Source: Christensenella sp. UBA5394
Lineage (GTDB): Bacteria > Bacillota > Clostridia > Christensenellales > CAG-138
NCBI GenBank assembly: GCA_002409725.1
Contig: DHOI01000053.1
Span: 3,579 to 9,807, forward strand
Length of the DNA stretch: 6,229 nt
Direction: 5' to 3'
Shown here: positions 1 through 6,130 of the stretch, one piece after another
How positions within the stretch are numbered: the first letter of the stretch is position 1
Layout of the letters: each line of letters opens with the position of its first letter
Made by a program: the position numbers and the translations under genes
The notes under the pieces: model-generated
Told to the model about the DNA's origin: nothing
Seen by the model: only the letters and a program-made list of their open reading frames with translations
The model's database searches: none

Positions 1-90
1 GCCAACTGGCAAAAGGTCGTTAAGGGCCTGGTGCTGCTGGCGGCCGTGGTCTTTGACGTGCTGAGCAAAAAGCGCGTCAAGGCATCGTAG
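1..90 (+). CDS. Sugar ABC transporter permease, C-terminal end only (RbsC/XylH-like)
   Basis: The frame is open from the window edge and ends at TAG (88-90), giving 29 residues that start ANWQKVVKGL and end in a basic tail (SKKRVKAS). A hydrophobic segment followed by 'FDVLSKKR' is the typical end of membrane permeases of the ribose/xylose/galactose ABC importer class (RbsC, XylH, MglC): the last transmembrane helix followed by a short cytoplasmic Lys/Arg tail. The rest of the gene lies outside the window. The stop codon overlaps the ribosome binding site of the downstream kinase, so the two are translationally close and very probably co-transcribed. The cognate ATPase and binding protein would be expected further upstream. 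Family assignment is from a short C-terminal match and the context; the sugar cannot be read from it. Confidence 0.72.
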   Translation, partial: ANWQKVVKGLVLLAAVVFDVLSKKRVKAS

Positions 91-99
91 GAGGGCCAC

Positions 100-1629
100 A
101 TGCAATATCTAATCGGCGTAGATATCGGCACTTCGGGCACGAAAACGGTGCTCTTTGACGCAACCGGCCAGGAAGTCGCCTCCGCATCGCAGGAATATCC
201 CCTCTACCAGCCGCAAAACGGCTGGGCAGAGCAGGAGCCTGCAGATTGGTGGCGGGCCGCGGCTGCAACCATCCGCGCGACGCTCGAAAAGGGCGGTGTG
301 GATGCCAAAGACGTTAAGGGCGTGGGTCTGGCCGGGCAGATGCACGGCCTGGTGATGCTGGATGAAGCCGGCGAGGTACTTAGGCGCGCTATCCTCTGGT
401 GCGATGGCCGCACGGGTGAGGAATGCCGCGAGCTGATGGAGCGGGTGGGCAAGGAGAGGCTGATCGCCATCACGGCCAACCCCGCTTTGGCGGGCTTTAC
501 GGGCGGCAAGATCCTCTGGGTGCGCAAGCACGAGCCGGCGCTTTATGCAAAATGCCGCCATATTCTGCTGCCTAAAGATTATATCCGCTATAAGCTCACG
601 GGCGAATTCGCCACAGAGGTATCCGATGCATCCGGCATGAACCTGCTCGATGTGCCCAACCGCTGCTGGTCAAAGGAAGTATTGGCCGCCCTCGATATCG
701 ACGAGGGGCTGCTGGCCAGGGTATATGAATCCCCAGAGGTGACCGGCGCGGTTAGCAAAGAGGCGGCGGCGCTTACGGGGCTTTGCCCGGGTACGCCCGT
801 GGTGGGCGGCGCCGGGGATAACGCCGCGGCCGCCGTGGGCACCGGCGTGGTCAAGACCGGCAGGGCTTTCACCACCATTGGCACCTCCGGCGTGGTCTTT
901 GCCCACGCGGACAGCGTGACGATCGACCCGCTGGGCCGCGTGCATACCTTCTGCCACGCCGTGCCGGGCAGCTGGGCCGTGATGAGCTGCACGCTGGCCG
1001 CGGGGCTTTCCCTCAAGTGGTTCCGCGATACGTTCTGCCGGGCCGAGATCGAAACGGCCGCCGGCATGGGCGTGGATCCTTACGAGCTGATGAACGTACA
1101 GGCTGCGCGCTCGCCTATCGGGGCCAACCGGCTGCTGTACCTGCCGTATCTGATGGGCGAACGCTCGCCCCTGCTCGATGAAAACGCCCGGGGCGCTTTT
1201 ATCGGCCTTTCCGCCATGCATACGAAATACGACCTTTTGCGCGCGGTGATGGAGGGGGTGGCCTATTCCCAGCGGCAATGCCTGGATGTGCTGCGCGGCA
1301 TGCGGATCAGTTTCAGCGAAATGCTGGCCTGCGGCGGCGGGGGCCGCAGCGCATTTTGGCGGCAAATGCTGGCCGATGTTTACGGCTGCCCCGTGAGCAC
1401 CATTGCCTCCTCGGGCGAGAGCGCGGCTTTGGGTGCGGCCATATTGGCCGGCGTGGGCGCCGGCGTCTATTCCAGCGTACAGGCCGGCTGCGACGCGCTG
1501 ATCCGTACCAATGAACCCCAGCTGCCCGATGCGGCGCGCGGCGCGCAATACGAACCCTATTACCGCCTCTTCGCCGGCCTCTATCCGGCCCTGCGGGAAT
1601 CCTACCATGCCCTGGCAGCGCTAAAATAA
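100..1629 (+). CDS. xylB: Xylulokinase-type FGGY carbohydrate kinase
   Basis: A 509-residue FGGY-family kinase, the normal length for XylB, which phosphorylates D-xylulose with ATP to D-xylulose 5-phosphate in the cytoplasm. Visible landmarks: N-terminal phosphate-binding DIGTSGTKT (8-16), GWAEQEPADWW (41-51), the sugar-contact GQMHG (79-83), GAGDNAAAAVGTG with the presumed catalytic base Asp240, GTSGVV (261-266), YLMGERSP then NARGAFIGL (350-370), and the C-terminal nucleotide-site GGGGRSAFWRQMLAD (412-426) followed by GESAALGAA (439-447). The GQMHG loop and Asp240 correspond to the Met-His and catalytic Asp of E. coli XylB, which favours xylulokinase over glycerol or gluconate kinase. Gly135-Gly136 occupies the place of the residue-Pro pair in the 'FTxPK' loop of many homologues, so a related ketose (ribulose, tagatose, fuculose) is not excluded. 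The ATG is set by AGGAGGG at 89-95, which overlaps the permease stop codon. The operon continues downstream after 14 bases. Confidence 0.88.
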   Translation: MQYLIGVDIGTSGTKTVLFDATGQEVASASQEYPLYQPQNGWAEQEPADWWRAAAATIRATLEKGGVDAKDVKGVGLAGQMHGLVMLDEAGEVLRRAILWCDGRTGEECRELMERVGKERLIAITANPALAGFTGGKILWVRKHEPALYAKCRHILLPKDYIRYKLTGEFATEVSDASGMNLLDVPNRCWSKEVLAALDIDEGLLARVYESPEVTGAVSKEAAALTGLCPGTPVVGGAGDNAAAAVGTGVVKTGRAFTTIGTSGVVFAHADSVTIDPLGRVHTFCHAVPGSWAVMSCTLAAGLSLKWFRDTFCRAEIETAAGMGVDPYELMNVQAARSPIGANRLLYLPYLMGERSPLLDENARGAFIGLSAMHTKYDLLRAVMEGVAYSQRQCLDVLRGMRISFSEMLACGGGGRSAFWRQMLADVYGCPVSTIASSGESAALGAAILAGVGAGVYSSVQAGCDALIRTNEPQLPDAARGAQYEPYYRLFAGLYPALRESYHALAALK

Positions 1630-1643
1630 GGAAGGAACGAGCT

Positions 1644-2270
1644 ATGAGAACGATCTATGATACGGAATTCCGGCCCTATGGAAAAGCCATAGCAGGCTAT
1701 GATACCGCGCCGCTGGTTACGGCCCTACGAAACAACACGCCCCGCCCGCTAGACCATACGGTATACGTGCCGTCGGATGCGGCTCTCGAGGCCCTGCCCC
1801 TTGCTAAGCAGCTGGCGGATAACGTATTTGGGGGCATGCCAATGCAGATGGGCTATTGTAACGGCAGCAACCGCAAGCTCAACTGCTTGGAATACCACCG
1901 CTGCAGCGAGGTGAATATCCCCTGCGAGGATATCGTGCTGCTGGTGGCCCCCCTGCAAAAGGTGCAGGATGGCAAGCTTTCCACCGGCGAGGTGGAGGCT
2001 TTCTTGGCGCCCGGCGGCGCCATGGTGCTGCTCTATGAGACCACGCTGCACTATGCGCCCTGCAACGGGCCTGCGAACGACGCCTTCCAGGTGGCCGTGG
2101 CCCTACTCAGTGGCACCAATACGCAAAAGCCCGAGATCCAGCCGCAAACGCAAGAGGACCGCCTGCTGTGGGCGCGCAACAAGTGGCTCATTGCCCACCC
2201 GCAAAGCGACGAAGCGCGCCAGGGCGCGTTCATCGGCCTGGAAGGCGAAAACATCACCTTGGCCAATTAA
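1644..2270 (+). CDS. DUF4867-like protein, possible cupin-like metal-binding fold
   Basis: A 208-residue soluble protein with no signal peptide or membrane segment. I take it to be a member of the uncharacterised DUF4867 family, known mainly from Firmicutes sugar operons; this is from recall of the family's look and length, not a search. The core reads GYCNGSNRKLNCLEYHRCSEVN (70-91 in part), then LLVAPL (99-104), APGG (122-125) and TLHYAPC (134-140). His85, Glu89 and His136 are spaced like the H-x3-E ... H metal ligands of cupin-type sugar-handling enzymes such as KduI or ureidoglycolate lyase, so a metal-dependent sugar isomerase, epimerase or mutarotase role is a reasonable inference but unproven. 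Cys72, Cys81, Cys87, Cys94 and Cys140 make it Cys-rich. The ATG follows AAGGAAGGAA (1628-1637) at good spacing. It lies between kinase and isomerase with gaps of 14 and 22 bases, so it belongs to the same transcript and probably the same pathway. Confidence 0.72.
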   Translation: MRTIYDTEFRPYGKAIAGYDTAPLVTALRNNTPRPLDHTVYVPSDAALEALPLAKQLADNVFGGMPMQMGYCNGSNRKLNCLEYHRCSEVNIPCEDIVLLVAPLQKVQDGKLSTGEVEAFLAPGGAMVLLYETTLHYAPCNGPANDAFQVAVALLSGTNTQKPEIQPQTQEDRLLWARNKWLIAHPQSDEARQGAFIGLEGENITLAN

Positions 2271-2278
2271 GCAGCAAC

Positions 2279-2292
2279 AGGAGGATATCGAT
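2279..2292 (+). promoter_or_regulatory. Ribosome binding site fixing the isomerase start
   Basis: A perfect AGGAGG (2279-2284) stands eight bases before ATG 2293. The same frame stays open for 108 codons further upstream, back to 1969, but that stretch is the coding region of the preceding gene read out of frame. The site therefore decides that translation begins at 2293. Confidence 0.85.
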
Positions 2293-3759
2293 ATGCAGAA
2301 TATACCACAGGTCAAGCTTGGCATCATAGCCGTGAGCCGGGATTGCTTCCCGGCCTCGCTCTCCGCGCGGCGGCGCAGGGCGGTAAAAGAAGCCTACGGC
2401 GATATATACGAATGCGATATCACCGTAGAAAATGAAAGGCACGCCCAGGCGGCGGCCGCGGATATAAAGGCCGCGGGCTGCAATGCCTTGGTCGTGCTGC
2501 TGGGCAACTTCGGCCCGGAAACCTCTGAAACGCTCTTGGCGCGCTTCTTTGACGGCCCCGTAATGTATCTGGCCTCAGCCGAGGGCGATGGCGACCTTTT
2601 CGACGGCCGGGGCGACGCCTATTGCGGCATGCTCAATTGCTCCTATAACCTGGGCCTGCGCTCCCTCAAGGCCTTCATCCCCGCCTACCCGGTGGGCACG
2701 GCCGAGGAGATCGCTGCTATGATCGAAGAATTCGTGCCCATGGCACGGGCGCTGCTGGGTTTACGCGAGCTGAAAATCATCACCTTTGGCCCTAGACCCG
2801 AGGATTTCCTGGCCTGTAACGGCCCCATCAAGCCCCTGTACGACCTGGGCGTGGAGATCGAAGAAAATTCCGAGCTGGATCTGCTGGTGGCCTTCAATAA
2901 GCATAAGGACGATCCCCGCATCCCCGCCGTGATGGAGGAGATGCGCGCCGAGGTGGGCGAGAACCGCTACACCGGCGTGCTGCCGCGCCTGGCTCAGTAT
3001 GAGCTGACCCTGCTGGATTGGATGGAGGAGCACAGGGGGAGCCGCCAGTATGTGGCCTTTGCCAATAAGTGCTGGCCTGCCTTCCAAACGGAGTTCGGCT
3101 TTGTGCCCTGCTATGTGAACAGCCGCTTTACGGCCCGGGGCGTGCCCATCTCCTGCGAGGTGGATATTTATGGCGCGCTTTCCGAATATATCGGCGTGTG
3201 CGTTTCCGGCCAGCCGGTCACCCTGCTGGATATCAATAACACCGTGCCGGCCGAAATCTATCAGGAGGATATCGAGGGCAAGTATCCCGTGCGCCACGTG
3301 GAGACATTCATGGGCTTCCATTGCGGCAATACCGCCTGTGGCCTGCTCAAAAACCCGCATATGGGCTACCAGCTCATCATGAAGCGGGGCCTGGAGCCGG
3401 ATCTGGCCGAGCCCGATATTACGCGGGGCACCATGGAGGGCGACCTCAAGCCCGGCGAAATCACCTTCTACCGCCTGCAGGGCACGGCGGATTGCCGGCT
3501 CAAGGCCTATATCGCAGAGGGGCAGGTGCTGGATGTGCCCAGCCGCAGCTTTGGTAGCATCGGCGTGTTCGCTATCGACCAGATGGATAGGTTCTACCGC
3601 AATGTACTGATCGCCAAGCGCTACCCGCACCATGGGGCTGTGGCCTTCGGCCATTACGGCAAGGTGCTGTTCGATGTATTCACCTACCTAGGCGTGGAGG
3701 ATATCGCCTTCAACCAACCCAAAGGCATGCTTTATAAGGACGAGAATCCCTACGCATAA
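2293..3759 (+). CDS. L-fucose/L-arabinose isomerase family protein
   Basis: A 488-residue cytoplasmic protein of the FucI/AraA-like aldose-ketose isomerase superfamily (COG2407 type), which interconverts aldoses and ketoses using a divalent metal, usually Mn2+. The metal-site pattern can be seen: Glu289 in ISCEVDIYG (286-294) and Asp313 in LLDINN (311-316) are 24 residues apart, the same spacing as Glu337 and Asp361 of E. coli FucI, and a C-terminal His in PHHGAVAFGHYG (445-456; His446, His447 or His454) can supply the third ligand, as His528 does in FucI. GFHCGNTACGLL (341-352) is also typical of the family. It is about 100 residues shorter than E. coli FucI, as is usual for the broader family. 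The substrate is unknown: D-arabinose, L-fucose, L-arabinose or another pentose is possible. With a XylB-type kinase two genes upstream, it most likely makes the ketose that the kinase consumes. It is the last gene of the operon. Confidence 0.85.
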   Translation: MQNIPQVKLGIIAVSRDCFPASLSARRRRAVKEAYGDIYECDITVENERHAQAAAADIKAAGCNALVVLLGNFGPETSETLLARFFDGPVMYLASAEGDGDLFDGRGDAYCGMLNCSYNLGLRSLKAFIPAYPVGTAEEIAAMIEEFVPMARALLGLRELKIITFGPRPEDFLACNGPIKPLYDLGVEIEENSELDLLVAFNKHKDDPRIPAVMEEMRAEVGENRYTGVLPRLAQYELTLLDWMEEHRGSRQYVAFANKCWPAFQTEFGFVPCYVNSRFTARGVPISCEVDIYGALSEYIGVCVSGQPVTLLDINNTVPAEIYQEDIEGKYPVRHVETFMGFHCGNTACGLLKNPHMGYQLIMKRGLEPDLAEPDITRGTMEGDLKPGEITFYRLQGTADCRLKAYIAEGQVLDVPSRSFGSIGVFAIDQMDRFYRNVLIAKRYPHHGAVAFGHYGKVLFDVFTYLGVEDIAFNQPKGMLYKDENPYA

Positions 3760-3772
3760 TAGACTCACGAAA

Positions 3773-3805
3773 AGCGGTGGGCGCGGGTTTCCCCGCGTCC
3801 GCCCA
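3773..3805 (+). terminator. GC-rich hairpin after the catabolic operon, possible weak terminator
   Basis: CGCGGG (3782-3787) pairs with CCCGCG (3792-3797) around a four-base loop, and TGGG (3778-3781) can pair with CCCA (3802-3805) across a four-base bulge; GCGG/CCGC gives an alternative outer stem. It begins 14 bases after the isomerase stop, the right place for a terminator or an mRNA 3'-end stabiliser. No T-run follows, so it is not a canonical intrinsic terminator and some read-through into the regulator gene is likely. Confidence 0.4.
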
Positions 3806-3831
3806 TACAGGATCGCCGCGGTAAGTATCCG

Positions 3832-3861
3832 TTGTGATTGCGCATGAAAATATGATAAAAT
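3832..3861 (+). promoter_or_regulatory. Probable sigma-A-type promoter of the LacI-family regulator
   Basis: This is the only AT-rich patch in the gap between isomerase and regulator. TTGTGA (3832-3837) and TAAAAT (3856-3861) resemble the -35 and -10 hexamers (4/6 and 5/6 matches) with an 18-base spacer. Transcription would start near 3868 and leave a leader of about 50 bases. A second reading, TTGCGC (3838-3843) with TATCTT (3861-3866) at 17 bases, is weaker. GATA/TATC half-site repeats (3854-3873) overlap the -10 region and could be an operator for autoregulation, which is only an inference. Confidence 0.4.
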
Positions 3862-3902
3862 ATCTTGTCGATAGTCTTGATGGCCTATTGGCATTGCACC
3901 AT

Positions 3903-3918
3903 AAGGGGGACGAGGCGA
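3903..3918 (+). promoter_or_regulatory. Ribosome binding site selecting a TTG start for the regulator
   Basis: AAGGGGGA (3903-3910) lies eight bases before TTG 3919. Neither of the earlier in-frame candidates, TTG 3865 and ATG 3880, has a purine-rich site before it. The site puts the start immediately before the helix-turn-helix, as normal for LacI-family proteins. Confidence 0.65.
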
Positions 3919-4947
3919 TTGGCCGTTACCATCAGACAAATTGCGGAGGCGACCGGGGTCTCCCGGGGCACGGTAGATCGGGTGCTTCATGGCCGGCCCG
4001 GCGTCAAGCCGGAGATTGCGGAGCAGGTACGCAGGGCGGCTGCGGAAATGGGCTTTGTGCCCAACAAGGCGGGTAAGATACTCGCAGCCAAAAAGCAGCC
4101 CATCACCATCGGCTTCTTTCTGCCCGGCAGCGGCAACCCGTTTTTTGAGGACGTCGTGCGCGGCATGCGGGATGCGGAGCAGGAACTCAAGGATTTTGGC
4201 GTTTCAGTTTTGCTCGAGGAGATCGAGGGCTTCAGCCCCCAGGATCATATAGACGGCATCCACCGGCTGGTCGAGGCGGGCTGCACGGCCCTGTGCGTGG
4301 CCGCCATTGATACGCAGGAGATCCGCAGCTATATCAACCAGATCGTGGAGCAAGGCATCCCTGTGATTACGGTGAATACGGATCTGACCGATACCAACCG
4401 GCTGTGCTATGTGGGCTGCGATTATAATAAGGGCGGCAGCACGGCCGGCGGCTTACTTTCCATGATCACCAACGAGCCGCTGCACATCCTCATCATCATG
4501 GGCTCCTTCAAGATGAAGGGCCATAACGAGCGCATGCAGGGCTTTTTGCAAAAGCTGGATTTAAAGCGCGTGCCGTACGAGGTGGTGGGCCTGTTCGAAT
4601 CGCAGGATAATGACGAGATCAGCTATACCCGCACAAAGGCCATGCTTATGCAGCACAAAGAGGTAAACTGCGTGTATATCACGGCAGCGGGCGCCTATGG
4701 TGCGTGCCGCGCCGTGCAGGAGATGGAATACGAAAAGCGGCCCTTTGTGATCGCCACGGACGATGTGCCCGGTACGCGGGAAATGCTGCGCGCCGGCGTG
4801 GTCAACTTTACCATCTGCCAGGAGCCGTACCAGCAGGGCTATCGGCCCGTGCACATCATGTTCGATTATTTCATGGCCGATTGCAAGGTGCGCCCGGCCG
4901 GCTTTGAGACCTTTACAGTAATCAAGATACCGGAGAATCTGGATTGA
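3919..4947 (+). CDS. LacI-family transcriptional regulator with RbsB-like sensor domain
   Basis: A 342-residue DNA-binding regulator, the normal LacI/GalR length. Residues 3-25 form the LacI helix-turn-helix (VTIRQIAEATGVSRGTVDRVL), 26-56 the rest of the headpiece and hinge (KAGKILA), and 62-342 a periplasmic-binding-protein-type sensor (starts ITIGFFLPGSGNPFF; ligand-site candidates around Asn153-Thr-Asp155 and Asp281). The 'SRGTVDRVLHGR' version, with Asp instead of Ser after TV, marks a known LacI sub-group whose sensor resembles ribose/xylose binding proteins of ABC importers rather than LacI proper. The protein therefore probably senses the imported sugar and controls the upstream operon and perhaps itself. 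The start is TTG 3919, chosen because of the ribosome binding site at 3903-3910; starting at ATG 3880 would add an atypical 13-residue leader (MAYWHCTIRGTRR). It ends 23 bases before a strong terminator. Confidence 0.88.
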   Translation: MAVTIRQIAEATGVSRGTVDRVLHGRPGVKPEIAEQVRRAAAEMGFVPNKAGKILAAKKQPITIGFFLPGSGNPFFEDVVRGMRDAEQELKDFGVSVLLEEIEGFSPQDHIDGIHRLVEAGCTALCVAAIDTQEIRSYINQIVEQGIPVITVNTDLTDTNRLCYVGCDYNKGGSTAGGLLSMITNEPLHILIIMGSFKMKGHNERMQGFLQKLDLKRVPYEVVGLFESQDNDEISYTRTKAMLMQHKEVNCVYITAAGAYGACRAVQEMEYEKRPFVIATDDVPGTREMLRAGVVNFTICQEPYQQGYRPVHIMFDYFMADCKVRPAGFETFTVIKIPENLD

Positions 4948-4969
4948 TACCCTAAACCCTGTGATTTAG

Positions 4970-5003
4970 AAGAGCAGCCGATCCGGCTGCTCTTATTATT
5001 TAT
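4970..5003 (+). terminator. Intrinsic terminator after the LacI-family gene, between convergent genes
   Basis: AAGAGCAGCCG (4970-4980) and CGGCTGCTCTT (4984-4994) form a perfect 11-bp stem with an ATC loop, followed by ATTATTTAT (4995-5003). It is a good rho-independent terminator for the + strand. The opposing gene stops at 5000, inside the T-rich tail, so the same stem is the only nearby hairpin for the - strand; there the trailing sequence (CTAAATCAC) is poor in T, so termination in that direction should be weaker. Confidence 0.9.
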
Positions 5004-6115
5004 ATCCAATCCCAGGCGAACTTCTTTTCCGGGCAGCGGGCTAGGCAATAGCCGCAGCCCGCGCATGCCTTTTGATTCAGAGCGATACTCCCGTCCTCCT
5101 GACGGGTGATGGCGTCGTAGATGCAGCCCAGGCGGCAGATGTTGCAATCCATGGCGCAGGGCTTAAGGAGCTTTGCCCGCACGGGCCTGGGGCGGATATC
5201 CTCAAAGGGCCGGAGGGAGGAGAGGGCCGCGCCCCGGATCTCGGAAAAACCGGCGTGGTCGTGCTGCTCCATCCAATCTTCCAACCCGTGGAGCACATGG
5301 CCGATCACCTCGTAACCACCAATGTGGATAGCCGAGGCGAGCTGGGTAGCGCTCGCGCCCAGCATGATGGATTCCAGAGCGTGCCTTGCTGTGGAAATGC
5401 CGCCGCAGCTGCAAATCTGAAAGGGCGTATATTGCTTGAGCATAGCGGTGGCCGCCAGGGAAATGGGGCGGATGTTCTCGGAGGAATAGCCGCCGAAGGT
5501 GGGCATAAAGGTTTGCTTATTTTCCAGATCAACGCCGCTGAGACCCTTAAGGCATTCGATGGCGGTAACGACCTTGGCTCCCGCGTCGTAGATCGCTTGC
5601 AGCATTTCCGGGAAGAAGCAGGCCTCATAGGGCAGCTTGACGAACACGGGCAGATCCGCCGCCTTCACGGCTGCCTCGACGATTTTGGCTGTGCGCTCGG
5701 GGTACGTACTGTAAGAGCGGTAGCGCGAACCTACCGGTGCGGAAAGGCTCAGCTCGATGGCGTCCGCGCCCATACGCTCCACACAAGCGGCCAGATAGCG
5801 CACCTCCGAGGCTGTTTCGCCCCAGATGCTGCAAATGAGCCTGGCCCCATCCTTATCCAGCGCGGCCAAGCCGTTCTCCCATTGTTCCAGGTATTGATGA
5901 GAATATAGCTTGACGTTGAAGAACTGCGTGCCCTGCGCGTGCAGATACGGGTGCAGGATGGGATAGGTCTCCATGGCGATGGTTTCGGTCACCACCGCAC
6001 CGGCGCCGGCCTCGATGCATTTGCGCACGCCCTCCGCGCTGCCGGACCAGGGGCCGGCAGCCACCATCACGGGATTCCTTAGCACCAGGCCCCCCAATTC
6101 GGCGGTCATGTTCAT
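5000..6115 (-). CDS. PreA/dihydroorotate dehydrogenase-like flavoprotein with C-terminal double [4Fe-4S] domain
   Basis: A 371-residue cytoplasmic protein: an FMN TIM-barrel of the dihydroorotate/dihydropyrimidine dehydrogenase class (about 1-305) fused to a ferredoxin-like tail (about 315-365). Barrel signs: NPVMVAAGPWSG (14-25), VFVKLP with Lys160, FGGYSSENIRPISL (207-220), which resembles the GGLSGPAIKPIAL segment of PreA, and CSCGGISTARHALESIMLGA (235-254) for FMN phosphate binding. Cluster ligands: Cys320, 324, 327, 331 (first spacing x3 instead of x2) and Cys351, 354, 357, 361 followed by Pro. Odd: the family's 'LNLSCP(N/H)' active-site loop reads LSLSAPVG (122-129), so the catalytic Cys is Ala126, the substrate-binding Asn is Ser123, and the active-site Lys (VVTK) is Glu44. 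It is therefore unlikely to act on dihydroorotate or uracil; the real substrate or role is unknown. Start ATG 6115 is chosen by the G-rich ribosome binding site; ATG 6154, 6142 and 6109 are alternatives. Confidence 0.82.
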   Translation of the reverse strand: MNMTAELGGLVLRNPVMVAAGPWSGSAEGVRKCIEAGAGAVVTETIAMETYPILHPYLHAQGTQFFNVKLYSHQYLEQWENGLAALDKDGARLICSIWGETASEVRYLAACVERMGADAIELSLSAPVGSRYRSYSTYPERTAKIVEAAVKAADLPVFVKLPYEACFFPEMLQAIYDAGAKVVTAIECLKGLSGVDLENKQTFMPTFGGYSSENIRPISLAATAMLKQYTPFQICSCGGISTARHALESIMLGASATQLASAIHIGGYEVIGHVLHGLEDWMEQHDHAGFSEIRGAALSSLRPFEDIRPRPVRAKLLKPCAMDCNICRLGCIYDAITRQEDGSIALNQKACAGCGYCLARCPEKKFAWDWI

Positions 6116-6120
6116 GCGTG

Positions 6121-6130
6121 TCCCCCCCTT
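6121..6130 (-). promoter_or_regulatory. G-rich ribosome binding site of the PreA-like gene
   Basis: On the - strand AAGGGGGGGA ends five bases before ATG 6115. Upstream in-frame ATGs at 6154 and 6142 have no comparable site, and ATG 6109 is 11 bases away. A run of seven G is unusual as a Shine-Dalgarno sequence and is also a slippery tract where length changes could alter translation efficiency. Confidence 0.6.

Noticed and set aside
670..1608. Long antisense open frame inside the kinase gene
   Set aside because: Its translation is His/Ala/Gly/Arg-rich with no recognisable motif, and it mirrors a gene with strong family motifs; GC-rich codon usage explains the open frame.
1969..2292. N-terminal extension of the isomerase frame by 108 codons
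   Set aside because: It overlaps the preceding gene out of frame, its translation is low-complexity Arg/Pro/Ser/Trp-rich, and a perfect AGGAGG stands before ATG 2293.
2761..3654. Long antisense open frame inside the isomerase gene
   Set aside because: Same His/Ala/Gly-rich shadow composition, and the sense strand carries the conserved metal-site motifs.
3865..3918. Extended regulator start at TTG 3865 or ATG 3880
   Set aside because: There is no ribosome binding site before either, and the extra residues precede a helix-turn-helix that normally begins at the N-terminus.
5072..5908. 278-codon + strand open frame opposite the PreA-like gene
   Set aside because: The - strand frame carries clear FMN and Fe-S motifs, its own ribosome binding site and a proper stop by the terminator; the + strand product has no recognisable features.
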